From: Christiangramia gaetbulicola
GTDB taxonomy: Bacteria > Bacteroidota > Bacteroidia > Flavobacteriales > Flavobacteriaceae
Direction of reading: 5' to 3'
Length of the DNA stretch: 64,000 bases
Assembly: GCF_003054225.1 (NCBI RefSeq)
Contig: NZ_QBKQ01000002.1
Span: 124,001-188,000 of the forward strand
Shown: piece by piece, positions 23,993 through 32,895 of the stretch
Position numbering within the stretch: the stretch's first letter is position 1
How the letters are laid out: every line of letters begins with the position of its first letter
Program-made: the position numbers and the translations under genes
Notes under the pieces: model-generated
What the model was told of the DNA's origin: nothing
The model's input: the letters and a program-made list of their open reading frames with translations, nothing else
Database searches by the model: none

Positions 23993-25276
23993 ATGAATAA
24001 GATATTAAATCCGTCAAAAGCAGACTGGCCTGAGATCCTTAAAAGACCTACTCAAACGGTTGCCGATATTGAGCAAACGGTGAATCAGATCTTTGATGAG
24101 ATTAGGGTTAAAGGAAATGCTGCAGTGGCTAAATACACCGAGCTCTTCGATGGTATTAAATTAGAAGATCTGAAGGTTTCAGAGGCCGAGGTTCAAAATG
24201 CTGATAAGGAAATTTCAGAAGAATTAAAGTCGGCTATAAAATTGGCGAAATCCAATATTGAAAAATTCCATGCTGCTCAAAAGACAGAAAAGATCAGTGT
24301 TGAAACTACCAACGGAGTTAAATGCTGGCAGGAAAAGAAAGCGATCCAGAAGGTTGGGCTTTATATTCCCGGTGGAACCGCTCCTTTGTTCTCTTCGATA
24401 TTAATGCTGGCTATTCCGGCAAGACTTGCTGGCTGTGAAGAGATCGTTTTATGCACACCGCCAGATAAGAACGGAAATGTGAATCCGGCAATTCTTTATG
24501 CCGCTGAACTTTGTGGGGTAACTCAGATATTCAAAATAGGAGGTATACAGGCCATTGGCGCGATGACTTTTGGAACTGAGGATGTTCCGCAGGTATATAA
24601 GATATTTGGTCCTGGAAATCAATTTGTGACCGTGGCCAAGCAGCTAGCTACAAAATACCAGGTAGCCATAGACATGCCGGCAGGACCTTCAGAATTACTG
24701 GTGTTTGCAGATGACTCGGCAAACGCGGCTTATGTTGCTTCAGATCTTTTAAGTCAGGCAGAACATGGTATAGATAGCCAGGTGATCATGGTTTCAACTT
24801 CAGAAAAGCTCATCAATGCAGTTTCAGATGAGATCGAAGCTCAGGTACAGGAACTGCCAAGAAAAGCGATAGCTGATAAAGCTATAGAGAATTCAAGATT
24901 GATCCTGGTTAGCTCAAAAGAAGAAGCTTTGGAACTTATCAATGAATATGGCCCTGAGCATTTTATAATCTGTTCTGAAAATGAGGATTATTTTGTGCAG
25001 GGAATTGTGAATGCCGGTTCTGTTTTTATAGGAAATTATACACCTGAAAGTGCCGGTGATTATGCTTCCGGAACAAATCACACCTTACCCACGAATGGTT
25101 ACGCCAAGCAATATAGCGGTGTAAATCTAGATAGCTTTATGAAGACCATTACTTTTCAGAAGATCACCGAAGAGGGCATTAAAGAAATTGGACCATCCAT
25201 AGAATTACTTGCCGAAGCTGAAGGTTTACAGGCTCATAAGAATGCAGTAAGTCTAAGATTAAAAGACCTTAAATAA
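23993..25276 (+). CDS. hisD: Histidinol dehydrogenase
   Basis: A 427-residue zinc enzyme making histidine from histidinol with two NAD. The glycine-rich IPGGTAPLFSSILMLAIPA segment, LSQAEHGIDSQV, the GPEHFII stretch with catalytic Glu-His and the NHTLPT segment are intact. Length typical. 21 bases after hisG. Confidence 0.97.
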   Translation: MNKILNPSKADWPEILKRPTQTVADIEQTVNQIFDEIRVKGNAAVAKYTELFDGIKLEDLKVSEAEVQNADKEISEELKSAIKLAKSNIEKFHAAQKTEKISVETTNGVKCWQEKKAIQKVGLYIPGGTAPLFSSILMLAIPARLAGCEEIVLCTPPDKNGNVNPAILYAAELCGVTQIFKIGGIQAIGAMTFGTEDVPQVYKIFGPGNQFVTVAKQLATKYQVAIDMPAGPSELLVFADDSANAAYVASDLLSQAEHGIDSQVIMVSTSEKLINAVSDEIEAQVQELPRKAIADKAIENSRLILVSSKEEALELINEYGPEHFIICSENEDYFVQGIVNAGSVFIGNYTPESAGDYASGTNHTLPTNGYAKQYSGVNLDSFMKTITFQKITEEGIKEIGPSIELLAEAEGLQAHKNAVSLRLKDLK

Positions 25277-25277
25277 A

Positions 25278-26330
25278 ATGCGGAATTTCGATTTAAATAC
25301 GCTGGTTCGACCTAACGTTGCAGGTTTGAAGCCATATTCTTCAGCCAGGGATGAGTTTAAAACTCAGGGCGCAGAAATGATCTTTCTGGACGCTAACGAG
25401 AATCCGAATGATAATGGGCTTAATCGATATCCAGATCCGCAACAAGCTAAGGTTAAGGAGAAGCTTTCTGAAATTAAGAATGTCGCTCCGTCCAATATCT
25501 TATTAGGTAATGGGAGTGATGAAGTTCTTGATCTTATTTTCAGGGCTTTCTGTGAGCCTGGAAGAGATAATATTATCTCACTACCGCCAACCTACGGCAT
25601 GTATAAAGTGCTTGCCGATATCAATGATATTGAAAACAGAGAGGTTCTTTTAAATCATGATTTCGAACCCGATGTTACTGCGATCTTTGAACAGGTAAGT
25701 TCAAGGACAAAGATCATTTTTCTATGTTCACCGAATAATCCTTCCGGGAATTCATTTGAAGAGAATATTATCGAAGCAATTCTAAAAAGATTTGATGGGT
25801 TGGTGGTGATCGATGAGGCGTATATAGATTTTTCGGAGAAAGATAGCTGGATAAACAGGCTGGAAGATTTCCCTAATCTTATTGTAACTCAAACTTTTTC
25901 CAAAGCTTTTGGTAAGGCTGGGATCAGACTGGGAGTTCTATATGCTTCTGGAGAAATTATCTCTGTTCTGAATAAGATCAAACCTCCTTATAATGTAAAT
26001 CAACTTACTCAGAATGAGTCTCTTGAAACCTTATTCGATCTGGACAAAATAAAATCCCAAGTAGCTGATATTAAGAGTGAAAGGATGCTATTAGTTAAAC
26101 AATTACTTGAGGTTAATTTTGTTTCTAAAATATACCGGTCAGACGCTAATTTTCTGCTTCTGGAAGTTGATGATGCGAATAAACGTTACGATCAATTTCT
26201 TGCAAAAGGAATCGTGTTAAGGAACAGAAGCAGCCAGCCACTGTGTGAGAATTGCCTGAGGATAACCATTGGGACCAAAGAAGAAAACAAAAAACTAATT
26301 GAAGTATTTAAAGAATTAGATAATGAATAA
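25278..26330 (+). CDS. hisC: Histidinol-phosphate aminotransferase
   Basis: A 350-residue fold-type I PLP enzyme transferring an amino group from glutamate to imidazole acetol phosphate. The DANENP substrate motif, [10 protein letters not shown] phosphate-cup region, CSPNNPSG and DEAYIDF are present, and the PLP lysine is in [14 protein letters not shown]. One base after hisD; overlaps hisB by eight bases, indicating coupled translation. Confidence 0.97.
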   Translation: MRNFDLNTLVRPNVAGLKPYSSARDEFKTQGAEMIFLDANENPNDNGLNRYPDPQQAKVKEKLSEIKNVAPSNILLGNGSDEVLDLIFRAFCEPGRDNIISLPPTYGMYKVLADINDIENREVLLNHDFEPDVTAIFEQVSSRTKIIFLCSPNNPSGNSFEENIIEAILKRFDGLVVIDEAYIDFSEKDSWINRLEDFPNLIVTQTFSKAFGKAGIRLGVLYASGEIISVLNKIKPPYNVNQLTQNESLETLFDLDKIKSQVADIKSERMLLVKQLLEVNFVSKIYRSDANFLLLEVDDANKRYDQFLAKGIVLRNRSSQPLCENCLRITIGTKEENKKLIEVFKELDNE

Positions 26331-27462
26331 AGTATTATTTGTAGATCGTGACGGGACATTGATCCATGAACCTGAAGATTATCAAATCGACAGTCTGGAT
26401 AAATTAGAGTTTTATCCCGATGTTTTTACCTACCTGGGTAAGATCGCCAAAGAGCTGGATTATGAGATCGTAATGGTGACCAATCAGGACGGATTGGGAA
26501 CTGATAGTTTTCCGGAAAGCGATTTCTGGCCAATTCAGAATTTCATTATCAAAACTTTTAAGAATGAAGGCATTGAGTTTAGTGATGTTTTGATAGACAG
26601 GACCTTTGCGAAAGAAAATGCTCCTACCAGGAAACCTAATACCGGTTTGCTGGAAAGAAAATTTATGGATAACGCAGATTATGACCTGAAGAACTCTTTT
26701 ATGGTGGGCGACCGGCTCACAGATATTGAATTTGCTATGAACTTTGGTGGTCAGGGAATTTTCATTGATAATCATGAAGGGCTTGGTGCAGATGAAGTGG
26801 AAAATGATAAATCTGAAGTTGAGGATAGAATTGCTTTAAAAACCGATTCCTGGAAAGATATCTATGAGTTTCTGAAACTACAGGATAGAACAGCCTCTAT
26901 CGAGAGAAAAACCAATGAAACTGATATTAAAATTGAATTGAATCTCGACGGAACAGGAAAAAGTGATATAAGCACCGGTATCGACTTTTTTGACCATATG
27001 CTTGATCAATTAGCTCGTCATGGACAGATGGACCTTAAAATTGCTGTAAAAGGCGATCTGGAGGTAGATGAGCATCACACTATCGAGGATACTGCGATCG
27101 CTTTAGGAGAAGTTTTTAGTAAAGCGCTAGGGAATAAGCTGGGCATCGAGCGATATGGATTCTGTTTACCTATGGATGATTGTCTTTCACAAGTCGCCAT
27201 TGATTTTGGCGGAAGGAACTGGCTGGTCTGGGAAGCAGATTTCAATAGGGAAATGATCGGAAAAATGCCTACAGAAATGTTCTATCACTTCTTTAAATCC
27301 TTTACCGATGGCGCTAAAGCAAATTTGAATATTAAAGCTGAAGGTAAGAATGAGCACCATAAGATAGAAGCTATTTTTAAAGCCTTTGCGAAAGCTATAA
27401 AAATGGCAGTTAAAAGAGACACCGAAAAAATGATCTTACCATCTACAAAAGGAATGCTTTAA
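26323..27462 (+). CDS. hisB: Bifunctional histidinol-phosphatase / imidazoleglycerol-phosphate dehydratase
   Basis: A 379-residue fusion. The N-terminal HAD phosphatase (about 1-165) has VDRDGTLI with the nucleophile and [10 protein letters not shown] with the metal ligand. The C-terminal dehydratase (about 190-379) has the manganese-binding motifs [23 protein letters not shown] and KNEHHKIEA. It performs two non-consecutive steps. The same fusion occurs in enterobacteria and Bacteroidota. Overlaps hisC and abuts hisH. Confidence 0.97.
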   Translation: MNKVLFVDRDGTLIHEPEDYQIDSLDKLEFYPDVFTYLGKIAKELDYEIVMVTNQDGLGTDSFPESDFWPIQNFIIKTFKNEGIEFSDVLIDRTFAKENAPTRKPNTGLLERKFMDNADYDLKNSFMVGDRLTDIEFAMNFGGQGIFIDNHEGLGADEVENDKSEVEDRIALKTDSWKDIYEFLKLQDRTASIERKTNETDIKIELNLDGTGKSDISTGIDFFDHMLDQLARHGQMDLKIAVKGDLEVDEHHTIEDTAIALGEVFSKALGNKLGIERYGFCLPMDDCLSQVAIDFGGRNWLVWEADFNREMIGKMPTEMFYHFFKSFTDGAKANLNIKAEGKNEHHKIEAIFKAFAKAIKMAVKRDTEKMILPSTKGML

Positions 27463-28055
27463 TGAAAATAGTAATTATAGATTACGGAGCCGGGAATATC
27501 CAGAGTATCAAATTCGCAATAAAGCGGCTTGGATACGAGGCGGTTCTTAGCAGTAATGCTGAGGAAATCCGAAATGCCGATAAAGTTATATTCCCGGGTG
27601 TGGGAGAAGCTGGAAGTGCTATGAGAATGCTACGTTCAACTGGCCTTGATAAAGTAATACCAACTTTAAAACAACCTGTTCTGGGTATCTGTCTTGGAAT
27701 GCAGTTAATGTGTAATTATTCCGAGGAAGGGGACACGACTGGGCTGGGTATCTTCGATGCTGATGTAAAACGTTTTGAAAATTCGGTAAAAGTTCCGCAA
27801 ATAGGATGGAACCAGATCACAAATCTTGATTCACATCTTTTTGATCATGTTGAAAATGGTGAATACGTTTACCTTGTGCATAGCTATTACGTTCCAGAAT
27901 GTGCAGATGAAATTGCCAGAACTGAGTATGGAGTGAACTATTCCACGGCTTTACATCGTGATAATTTCTACGGAGTGCAGTTTCACCCTGAAAAAAGCAG
28001 CAAAACAGGCGAGCAGATACTAAAGAATTTCTTGAAATTAGATTTAGGAAGTTAG
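27462..28055 (+). CDS. hisH: Imidazole glycerol phosphate synthase, glutaminase subunit
   Basis: A 197-residue class I amidotransferase giving ammonia to HisF. GICLGMQLMC holds the nucleophilic Cys, and GVQFHPEKSS the His-Glu pair. Its ATG shares one base with the hisB stop. A stretch of about 105 bases separates it from hisA, containing GA-rich degenerate repeats. Confidence 0.97.
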   Translation: MKIVIIDYGAGNIQSIKFAIKRLGYEAVLSSNAEEIRNADKVIFPGVGEAGSAMRMLRSTGLDKVIPTLKQPVLGICLGMQLMCNYSEEGDTTGLGIFDADVKRFENSVKVPQIGWNQITNLDSHLFDHVENGEYVYLVHSYYVPECADEIARTEYGVNYSTALHRDNFYGVQFHPEKSSKTGEQILKNFLKLDLGS

Positions 28056-28160
28056 AAATACGAAGTCTGAAGTACGAAATACGATCGACGAAGTTTGAAA
28101 ATTTAATAACAGGATTGAATATAAAACTCAATTCTCAATACTAAAACCTCAATTCTACAA
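28056..28160. repeat. Degenerate GA-rich repeat between hisH and hisA
   Basis: Units like GAAATACGAAGT / GAAGTACGAAATACGA recur in 28060-28090, followed by ACTCAATTCTCAATACT and CCTCAATTCTAC. Low-complexity intergenic filler; no gene or hairpin recognised. Confidence 0.4.
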
Positions 28161-28886
28161 ATGCGAATAATACCGGCAATAGATATCATCGAAGGTAAAT
28201 GTGTAAGGCTTTCCAAAGGTGATTACAATACCAAGAAAATTTACAATGAGAATCCCCTGGAGGTGGCAAAATCATTCCAGGACCATGGAATTGAGTATTT
28301 ACACCTGGTAGACCTGGATGGCGCAAAGTCTAAACATATAGTGAATCATAAGATCCTGGAACAGATCGCTTCAAAAACCGATCTTAAAGTTGATTTTGGA
28401 GGTGGATTGAAATCTGATAAAGATCTTGAGATCGCTTTCGAAAGTGGTGCTAACCAGATAACCGGCGGAAGTGTTGCTGTAAAAGATCCTGAAATATTTC
28501 AGAACTGGCTTCAAAAATTCGGCAGTGATAAGATCATTCTTGGAGCGGATGCAAAGAATAGAAAGATAGCAGTTTCCGGCTGGCTGGAAGATTCAGATAA
28601 GGAAATCATTCCTTTTATTCAGAATTACGAAGAGAAAGGGGTTAAATATGTTATCTGCACAGATATTTCTAAAGATGGAATGTTGGAAGGTCCGTCATTT
28701 GATCTTTATGAAGAGATCTTGTCTGAGACTAAAAATATCAATCTTATCGCATCCGGAGGAATCTCAGAATTTGATGAATTACCAAAACTGGCAGAATTAG
28801 GTTGTGAAGGTGTGATCATTGGGAAAGCGATCTATGAGAACAGGATTAGTTTGAAACAACTGGAAAATTATATTTTGAATAAATAA
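28161..28886 (+). CDS. hisA: ProFAR isomerase
   Basis: A 241-residue (beta/alpha)8-barrel isomerase of histidine synthesis. The two catalytic Asp residues are in [14 protein letters not shown] near the start and [12 protein letters not shown] in the second half; phosphate-binding loops GGG(L) and IASGGIS are present. Cytoplasmic, typical length. Confidence 0.97.
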   Translation: MRIIPAIDIIEGKCVRLSKGDYNTKKIYNENPLEVAKSFQDHGIEYLHLVDLDGAKSKHIVNHKILEQIASKTDLKVDFGGGLKSDKDLEIAFESGANQITGGSVAVKDPEIFQNWLQKFGSDKIILGADAKNRKIAVSGWLEDSDKEIIPFIQNYEEKGVKYVICTDISKDGMLEGPSFDLYEEILSETKNINLIASGGISEFDELPKLAELGCEGVIIGKAIYENRISLKQLENYILNK

Positions 28887-28888
28887 AT

Positions 28889-28945
28889 CGTCACCCTGAA
28901 CTTGGTTCAGGGGCTCAGAGAAGCTGAAACAAGTTCAGCTTGACG
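28889..28945. repeat. Palindromic intergenic repeat, copy 1
   Basis: Begins CGTCACCCTGAACTTGGTTC and ends AAGTTCAGCTTGACG; the ends are inverted (CGTCA/TGACG) and inner parts (CTGAAC / GTTCAG) pair, so the element can fold into a long imperfect hairpin. It lies between hisA and hisF. A second copy is at 29781. Confidence 0.75.
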
Positions 28946-28987
28946 TATCATAAAGATTAGATAAACTATAATCTAACATCTAAAAAG

Positions 28988-29743
28988 ATGCTAACGAAAC
29001 GAATTATACCCTGTCTTGATATCAAAAATGGAAGGACAGTCAAAGGAGTCAATTTTGTTGACCTGAGAGATGCGGGAGATCCCGTGGAACTTGCTGCTGC
29101 TTATGCCGAGAAAGGAGCGGACGAACTAGTTTTCCTTGATATTTCGGCAACAGAAGAAAAACGAAAGACCCTGGCCAAGCTTGTGCTGGATGTCGCTGAG
29201 CAACTCAATATTCCATTTACCGTTGGGGGTGGAATTTCTTCTGTAGAAGATGTAGATATCCTGCTTAAGAATGGAGCCGATAAGGTTTCTATAAATTCTT
29301 CCGCTGTTAAAAACCCTGATCTTATAAATCAGCTATCTGATAAATTTGGGAGTCAGTGTGTGGTGGTGGCGATAGACGCAAAGAATATCGATGGAAAATG
29401 GAAAGTTCACCTCGTAGGGGGAAAAGTTCCTACCAACCTTGACCTTTTTGAATGGGCTAAAGAAGTTGAGCAGCGTGGAGCAGGAGAGATCCTCTTTACT
29501 TCGATGGATCATGATGGAACCAAAAATGGGTTTGCGAATGAAGCATTGGCCAGATTGTCTGAAGAACTGAATATTCCTATTATTGCTTCCGGAGGAGCAG
29601 GAAACATTCAGCATTTTCAGGATACATTTCAGAAGGGAAAGGCTGATGCAGCCCTGGCGGCAAGTGTTTTCCATTTTAAAGAAATAGAGATCCTTCAGTT
29701 AAAGAAAGAATTGAAGTCCGCAGGGATTCCAATGAGAGTATGA
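28988..29743 (+). CDS. hisF: Imidazole glycerol phosphate synthase, cyclase subunit
   Basis: A 251-residue barrel enzyme forming imidazole glycerol phosphate and AICAR with ammonia from HisH. Catalytic Asp residues are in [11 protein letters not shown] and [18 protein letters not shown] and SGGAG are phosphate loops. Normal length. Flanked on both sides by repeat elements. Confidence 0.97.
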   Translation: MLTKRIIPCLDIKNGRTVKGVNFVDLRDAGDPVELAAAYAEKGADELVFLDISATEEKRKTLAKLVLDVAEQLNIPFTVGGGISSVEDVDILLKNGADKVSINSSAVKNPDLINQLSDKFGSQCVVVAIDAKNIDGKWKVHLVGGKVPTNLDLFEWAKEVEQRGAGEILFTSMDHDGTKNGFANEALARLSEELNIPIIASGGAGNIQHFQDTFQKGKADAALAASVFHFKEIEILQLKKELKSAGIPMRV

Positions 29744-29780
29744 AAAAGGATCATTAATAAATAAGAATAATCTTTTAAGT

Positions 29781-29867
29781 CGTCACCCTGAACTTGTTTC
29801 AGGGTCTCAGAATGATATATGAATTCAACAGATGCTGAAACTCCCGAAGCTTCGGGACAGCATGACG
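29781..29867. repeat. Palindromic intergenic repeat, copy 2
   Basis: Begins CGTCACCCTGAACTTGTTTC and ends CAGCATGACG, closely matching copy 1 at both ends. It has an extra inner palindrome, TCCCGAAGCTTCGGGA (29842-29857). Between hisF and hisIE. The form recalls repetitive extragenic palindromes dispersed in flavobacterial genomes. Confidence 0.75.
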
Positions 29868-29904
29868 CAATTAAAAATAGCTTTTCGAATAAGAATTAAA
29901 AATT

Positions 29905-30525
29905 ATGAATATAGATTTCAATAAGAATAGTGATGGTTTAGTCCCGGCAATAATCCAGGATACAAAGACCAGAAAGGTTTTAATGCTGGGATATATGAAC
30001 GAGGAAGCTTTTCTCAAGACCAATGAGACCAAAAAAGTTACTTTTTACAGCAGGACCAAACAGCGTTTATGGACGAAGGGTGAGGAAAGCGGTAATTTTC
30101 TAAACCTGGTAAATATCAAGCTGGATTGTGATAATGATACACTTCTGGTGGAAGTAGATCCAGAAGGTCCTGTTTGTCATAAAGGAACTGATACCTGCTG
30201 GGCTGAAGAAAATACTGTTGAATATGGTTTTCTTTCAAAACTGGAAGGTATTATTACCAATCGCCAGAAATTAAGTGAAACAGAGCCTGAATTGCGTAAG
30301 GAAAATGAGAACAGTTATGTTACCTCACTTTTTGATAAAGGCATCAATAAGATCGCTCAGAAAGTGGGTGAGGAGGCTGTAGAAACTGTGATTGAAGCAA
30401 AGGATGATAATGATGATCTCTTTTTAAATGAGAGTGCTGACCTGCTTTTTCACTATTTGATCCTTCTGAAAGCCAAAGGATTTGGTTTAAAGGATATTGT
30501 TAAGGTTTTAGAGGAAAGGCATTAA
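29905..30525 (+). CDS. hisIE: Bifunctional phosphoribosyl-AMP cyclohydrolase / phosphoribosyl-ATP pyrophosphatase
   Basis: A 206-residue fusion. The HisI part (about 1-110) has LMLGYMNEEA, FYSRTKQRLWTKGE and the zinc-binding region CDNDTLLV with CHKGTDTCW. The HisE part (about 115-206) is helical with QKVGEEAVETVIEA and DLLFHYLILL. Last gene of the operon, which therefore encodes the whole pathway. Confidence 0.97.
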   Translation: MNIDFNKNSDGLVPAIIQDTKTRKVLMLGYMNEEAFLKTNETKKVTFYSRTKQRLWTKGEESGNFLNLVNIKLDCDNDTLLVEVDPEGPVCHKGTDTCWAEENTVEYGFLSKLEGIITNRQKLSETEPELRKENENSYVTSLFDKGINKIAQKVGEEAVETVIEAKDDNDDLFLNESADLLFHYLILLKAKGFGLKDIVKVLEERH

Positions 30526-30629
30526 TCCGGTTTGTAAAGCCGATCATATTTTCGTTTTTATTGAATGACTATCTTTAACAGAGAAAATTATCTGATTCAA
30601 TATGTTTTAAACTCAATAAATCTGGAAAT

Positions 30630-31145
30630 ATGAAATGTAAATTCTTCCTTTTTATCGCTTTAGTTTTCTTGGGTTTAAGTTGTAAAGAGAAATCAGATAA
30701 ACCAGATAAACCAGATTCTTTTCAGAATAATATTCCTGTTAGAACGGCTGAAGAGCAGAGTTTAATTGAATTTGGTAAGGATTATACCCGCGCCTGGAAC
30801 AGTCAGAAACCGGAAAATGTAGCCTTATTTTATGCAGAAAATGGTGCATTGATCGTCAATAGTGGCGATCCTCTTGAGGGCAGACAAGAGATTACAGAAT
30901 TTACAAGAGGATTTATGGAGGCTTTTCCAGACATGGAACTAACTATGGATAGCCTGGTGATGAAACCAAATGAGACCTTCTATTACTGGAATTTTAAAGG
31001 AACAAATTCGGGACCTGAAGGAACTGGAAATAAAGTAAACTTTAGCGGATTGGAACGATGGACCTTTAACGATAATAATCTGATAAAGGTCTCTAATGGA
31101 AGTTTCGATGAGGAAGAGTACAATCGCCAGGTAAAGGGATTATAG
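30630..31145 (+). CDS. NTF2-like lipoprotein
   Basis: A 171-residue protein with a lipoprotein signal (MKCKFFLFIALVFLGLSC, acylated Cys at 18) followed by a short Lys/Asp/Pro linker and a SnoaL/NTF2-like cone domain (about 45-165: NVALFYAENGALIV, WTFNDNNLIKVS). It is presumably anchored in the outer or inner membrane facing the periplasm. No catalytic residues can be named. Monocistronic between hisIE and the convergent pirin gene. Confidence 0.82.
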   Translation: MKCKFFLFIALVFLGLSCKEKSDKPDKPDSFQNNIPVRTAEEQSLIEFGKDYTRAWNSQKPENVALFYAENGALIVNSGDPLEGRQEITEFTRGFMEAFPDMELTMDSLVMKPNETFYYWNFKGTNSGPEGTGNKVNFSGLERWTFNDNNLIKVSNGSFDEEEYNRQVKGL

Positions 31146-31188
31146 ACTTATTAAAAGCTTTTCTGGATATTTAAAATATCATCATCTA

Positions 31189-32040
31189 TTATTCCCAGCT
31201 TCCCATTTTACCAGATCTGTAATCCTCATATGCCTGCTGTATCTCTTCTTCTGAATTCATAACGAATGGTCCGCCAAATACCACTTTCTCTTCAAAAGGC
31301 TCAGCATGCCCTAGTAAAAGAATACTTTTTTCTTTAGTTATGATATTCAGCTTTTCATCATTCTTGGAAAATTCTGCAAGGTGTAATTCCGGAACATTGA
31401 TCTCGTTCACCTCCAGTTCACCCTTAATAACATAAAAGAAAATATTATCAGATTTTGGGATCTCCAGCTGAATTTTGGAATCCTTGTCAAAATGTACCAG
31501 GGACAGGTTAACCGAGGTTGGAGTGTCAAAAGCGCCTCTTATACCTTTAAAGTTTCCCGATACTACCTGAGCTTTAATAGTTTCTTCCTCATTCTTCCAG
31601 ATCGATATCTGGTCTTCCTGAAGTCCGCGGTAATGAGGTTGCATCATTTTCAACCTCTTTGGTAGATTAACCCATAATTGCAGGATCTCTAGAGGACCTC
31701 CTTCTTCTTTAAATTCATCTGATGATATCTCAGAATGTAAAAGTCCACGCCCAGCAGTCATCCATTGCACCCCACCGCTCTCTATTACACTGTAATGTCC
31801 ATCACTATCCTTATGAGCAATATCGCCATCAAGGATAAAAGTGACCGTTTCCATTCCACGGTGCGGATGCGGTCCAAAGGGAAGTCCGTTGTTATTTGGA
31901 GGATACACCTGCGGACCATGATGATTCAGAAATATAAAAGGATCTATCATTTGTAGGGTACGGGTGGGTAGGGGAGACCAGGTCTTAAGATCTCCCATAG
32001 GCCTATATTCAGCTTTATGAAGTTTTTTAATATTCCTCAT
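31189..32040 (-). CDS. Pirin family protein
   Basis: A 283-residue bicupin. The N-terminal cupin has the metal ligands in GPHPHRGMETVT and the later WMTAGRGLLHSE; the C-terminal pirin domain includes LLLGHAEPFEEKVVFGGPFVMN. Bacterial pirins act as quercetinase-like dioxygenases or as regulators of central metabolism; which applies is unknown. It follows the NYN gene by six bases, so the two share a transcript. Confidence 0.93.
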   Translation of the reverse strand: MRNIKKLHKAEYRPMGDLKTWSPLPTRTLQMIDPFIFLNHHGPQVYPPNNNGLPFGPHPHRGMETVTFILDGDIAHKDSDGHYSVIESGGVQWMTAGRGLLHSEISSDEFKEEGGPLEILQLWVNLPKRLKMMQPHYRGLQEDQISIWKNEEETIKAQVVSGNFKGIRGAFDTPTSVNLSLVHFDKDSKIQLEIPKSDNIFFYVIKGELEVNEINVPELHLAEFSKNDEKLNIITKEKSILLLGHAEPFEEKVVFGGPFVMNSEEEIQQAYEDYRSGKMGSWE

Positions 32041-32046
32041 AACAGT

Positions 32047-32781
32047 TTATTTGTTTCTTACGTAGATCAATTTGAATTTTGAATTAGCGTTTTCCCTTGA
32101 TTCGATCTCGAATTTATCTATAGAATTGATCATTGGAGTCAGCTTTTGAAATCCGTAGTTCCTGGAATCAAAATTAGGCTGCTTTTTCTGAAGTAAACTT
32201 CCCACATCTCCCAGGAATGCCCATCCATCTTCGTCGGCGACATCAGAAATCGTTTGTGAAATAAGTCTTACCACACTAGGGGTGATCTTATCGAGATTTT
32301 GTTTTCTATTGTCTTTCTCTTTACTTTTTCCGTTTTCCGATTCCTTGGTATTATGCTTTAAGATCTCGATATAGATGAACTTATCGCAGGCGACAATAAA
32401 AGGGTCTGGAGTTTTTTTCTCACCGATCCCGATCACTTTCTTACCAGCTTCTCTAAGCCTTGTAGCTAAACGGGTAAAATCTGAATCACTTGAAACCAGG
32501 CAAAATCCATCAACTTTGTTAGAGTAAAGAATATCCATAGCGTCTATGATCATGGCAGAATCTGTTGCGTTCTTTCCCTGGGTATAGCCGTATTGCTGAA
32601 TAGGATGTATCGCATTCTCCAAAAGGACGTTCTTCCATTTGTTTAGATGCGGTTTGGTCCAGTCACCATAAATTCTTTTGATCGTAGGGTTGCCATATTT
32701 GGCAATCTCTTCCATCATTTCCTTTACGTGGGCAGATGGTATATTATCGCCGTCTATAAGTACAGCTAAATTAGTTTCCAT
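32047..32781 (-). CDS. NYN-domain nuclease-like protein with LOTUS/OST-HTH C-terminus
   Basis: A 244-residue protein. Residues about 1-150 are a NYN (PIN-like, LabA/DUF88) domain with the acidic residues expected at a metal-dependent RNase site: VLIDGDNIPS, NATDSAMIIDAMDIL and LVSSDSDFTRLA. A charged linker follows, then about 165-240 fits an OST-HTH/LOTUS RNA-binding domain (GWAFLGDVGSLLQKKQPNFD, YGFQKLTPMI). The combination suggests RNA cleavage or RNA quality control. Cotranscribed with pirin downstream. Confidence 0.88.
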   Translation of the reverse strand: METNLAVLIDGDNIPSAHVKEMMEEIAKYGNPTIKRIYGDWTKPHLNKWKNVLLENAIHPIQQYGYTQGKNATDSAMIIDAMDILYSNKVDGFCLVSSDSDFTRLATRLREAGKKVIGIGEKKTPDPFIVACDKFIYIEILKHNTKESENGKSKEKDNRKQNLDKITPSVVRLISQTISDVADEDGWAFLGDVGSLLQKKQPNFDSRNYGFQKLTPMINSIDKFEIESRENANSKFKLIYVRNK

Positions 32782-32861
32782 TAATTACGTTTTATTTGGG
32801 CGACTAAAGTTAAGATTAAAAATATTAGTCCCTTCTCTTCAGGTATAAAATATATTAAAAA

Positions 32862-32886
32862 GGGCCTGTAAGTTAGTTACAGGCCC
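32862..32886 (-). terminator. Terminator of the baeRF-like gene
   Basis: GGGCCTGTAA (32862-32871) pairs with TTACAGGCCC (32877-32886), a perfect 10-bp stem; the minus strand continues into TTTTTT. It lies ten bases beyond the stop of the gene at 32896. Confidence 0.88.
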
Positions 32887-32895
32887 GGTTTCATG

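Noticed and set aside
30526-30545. Weak hairpin after hisIE
   Set aside because: Six pairs including a G-U with a three-base loop and no clean T run; not enough to call a terminator.
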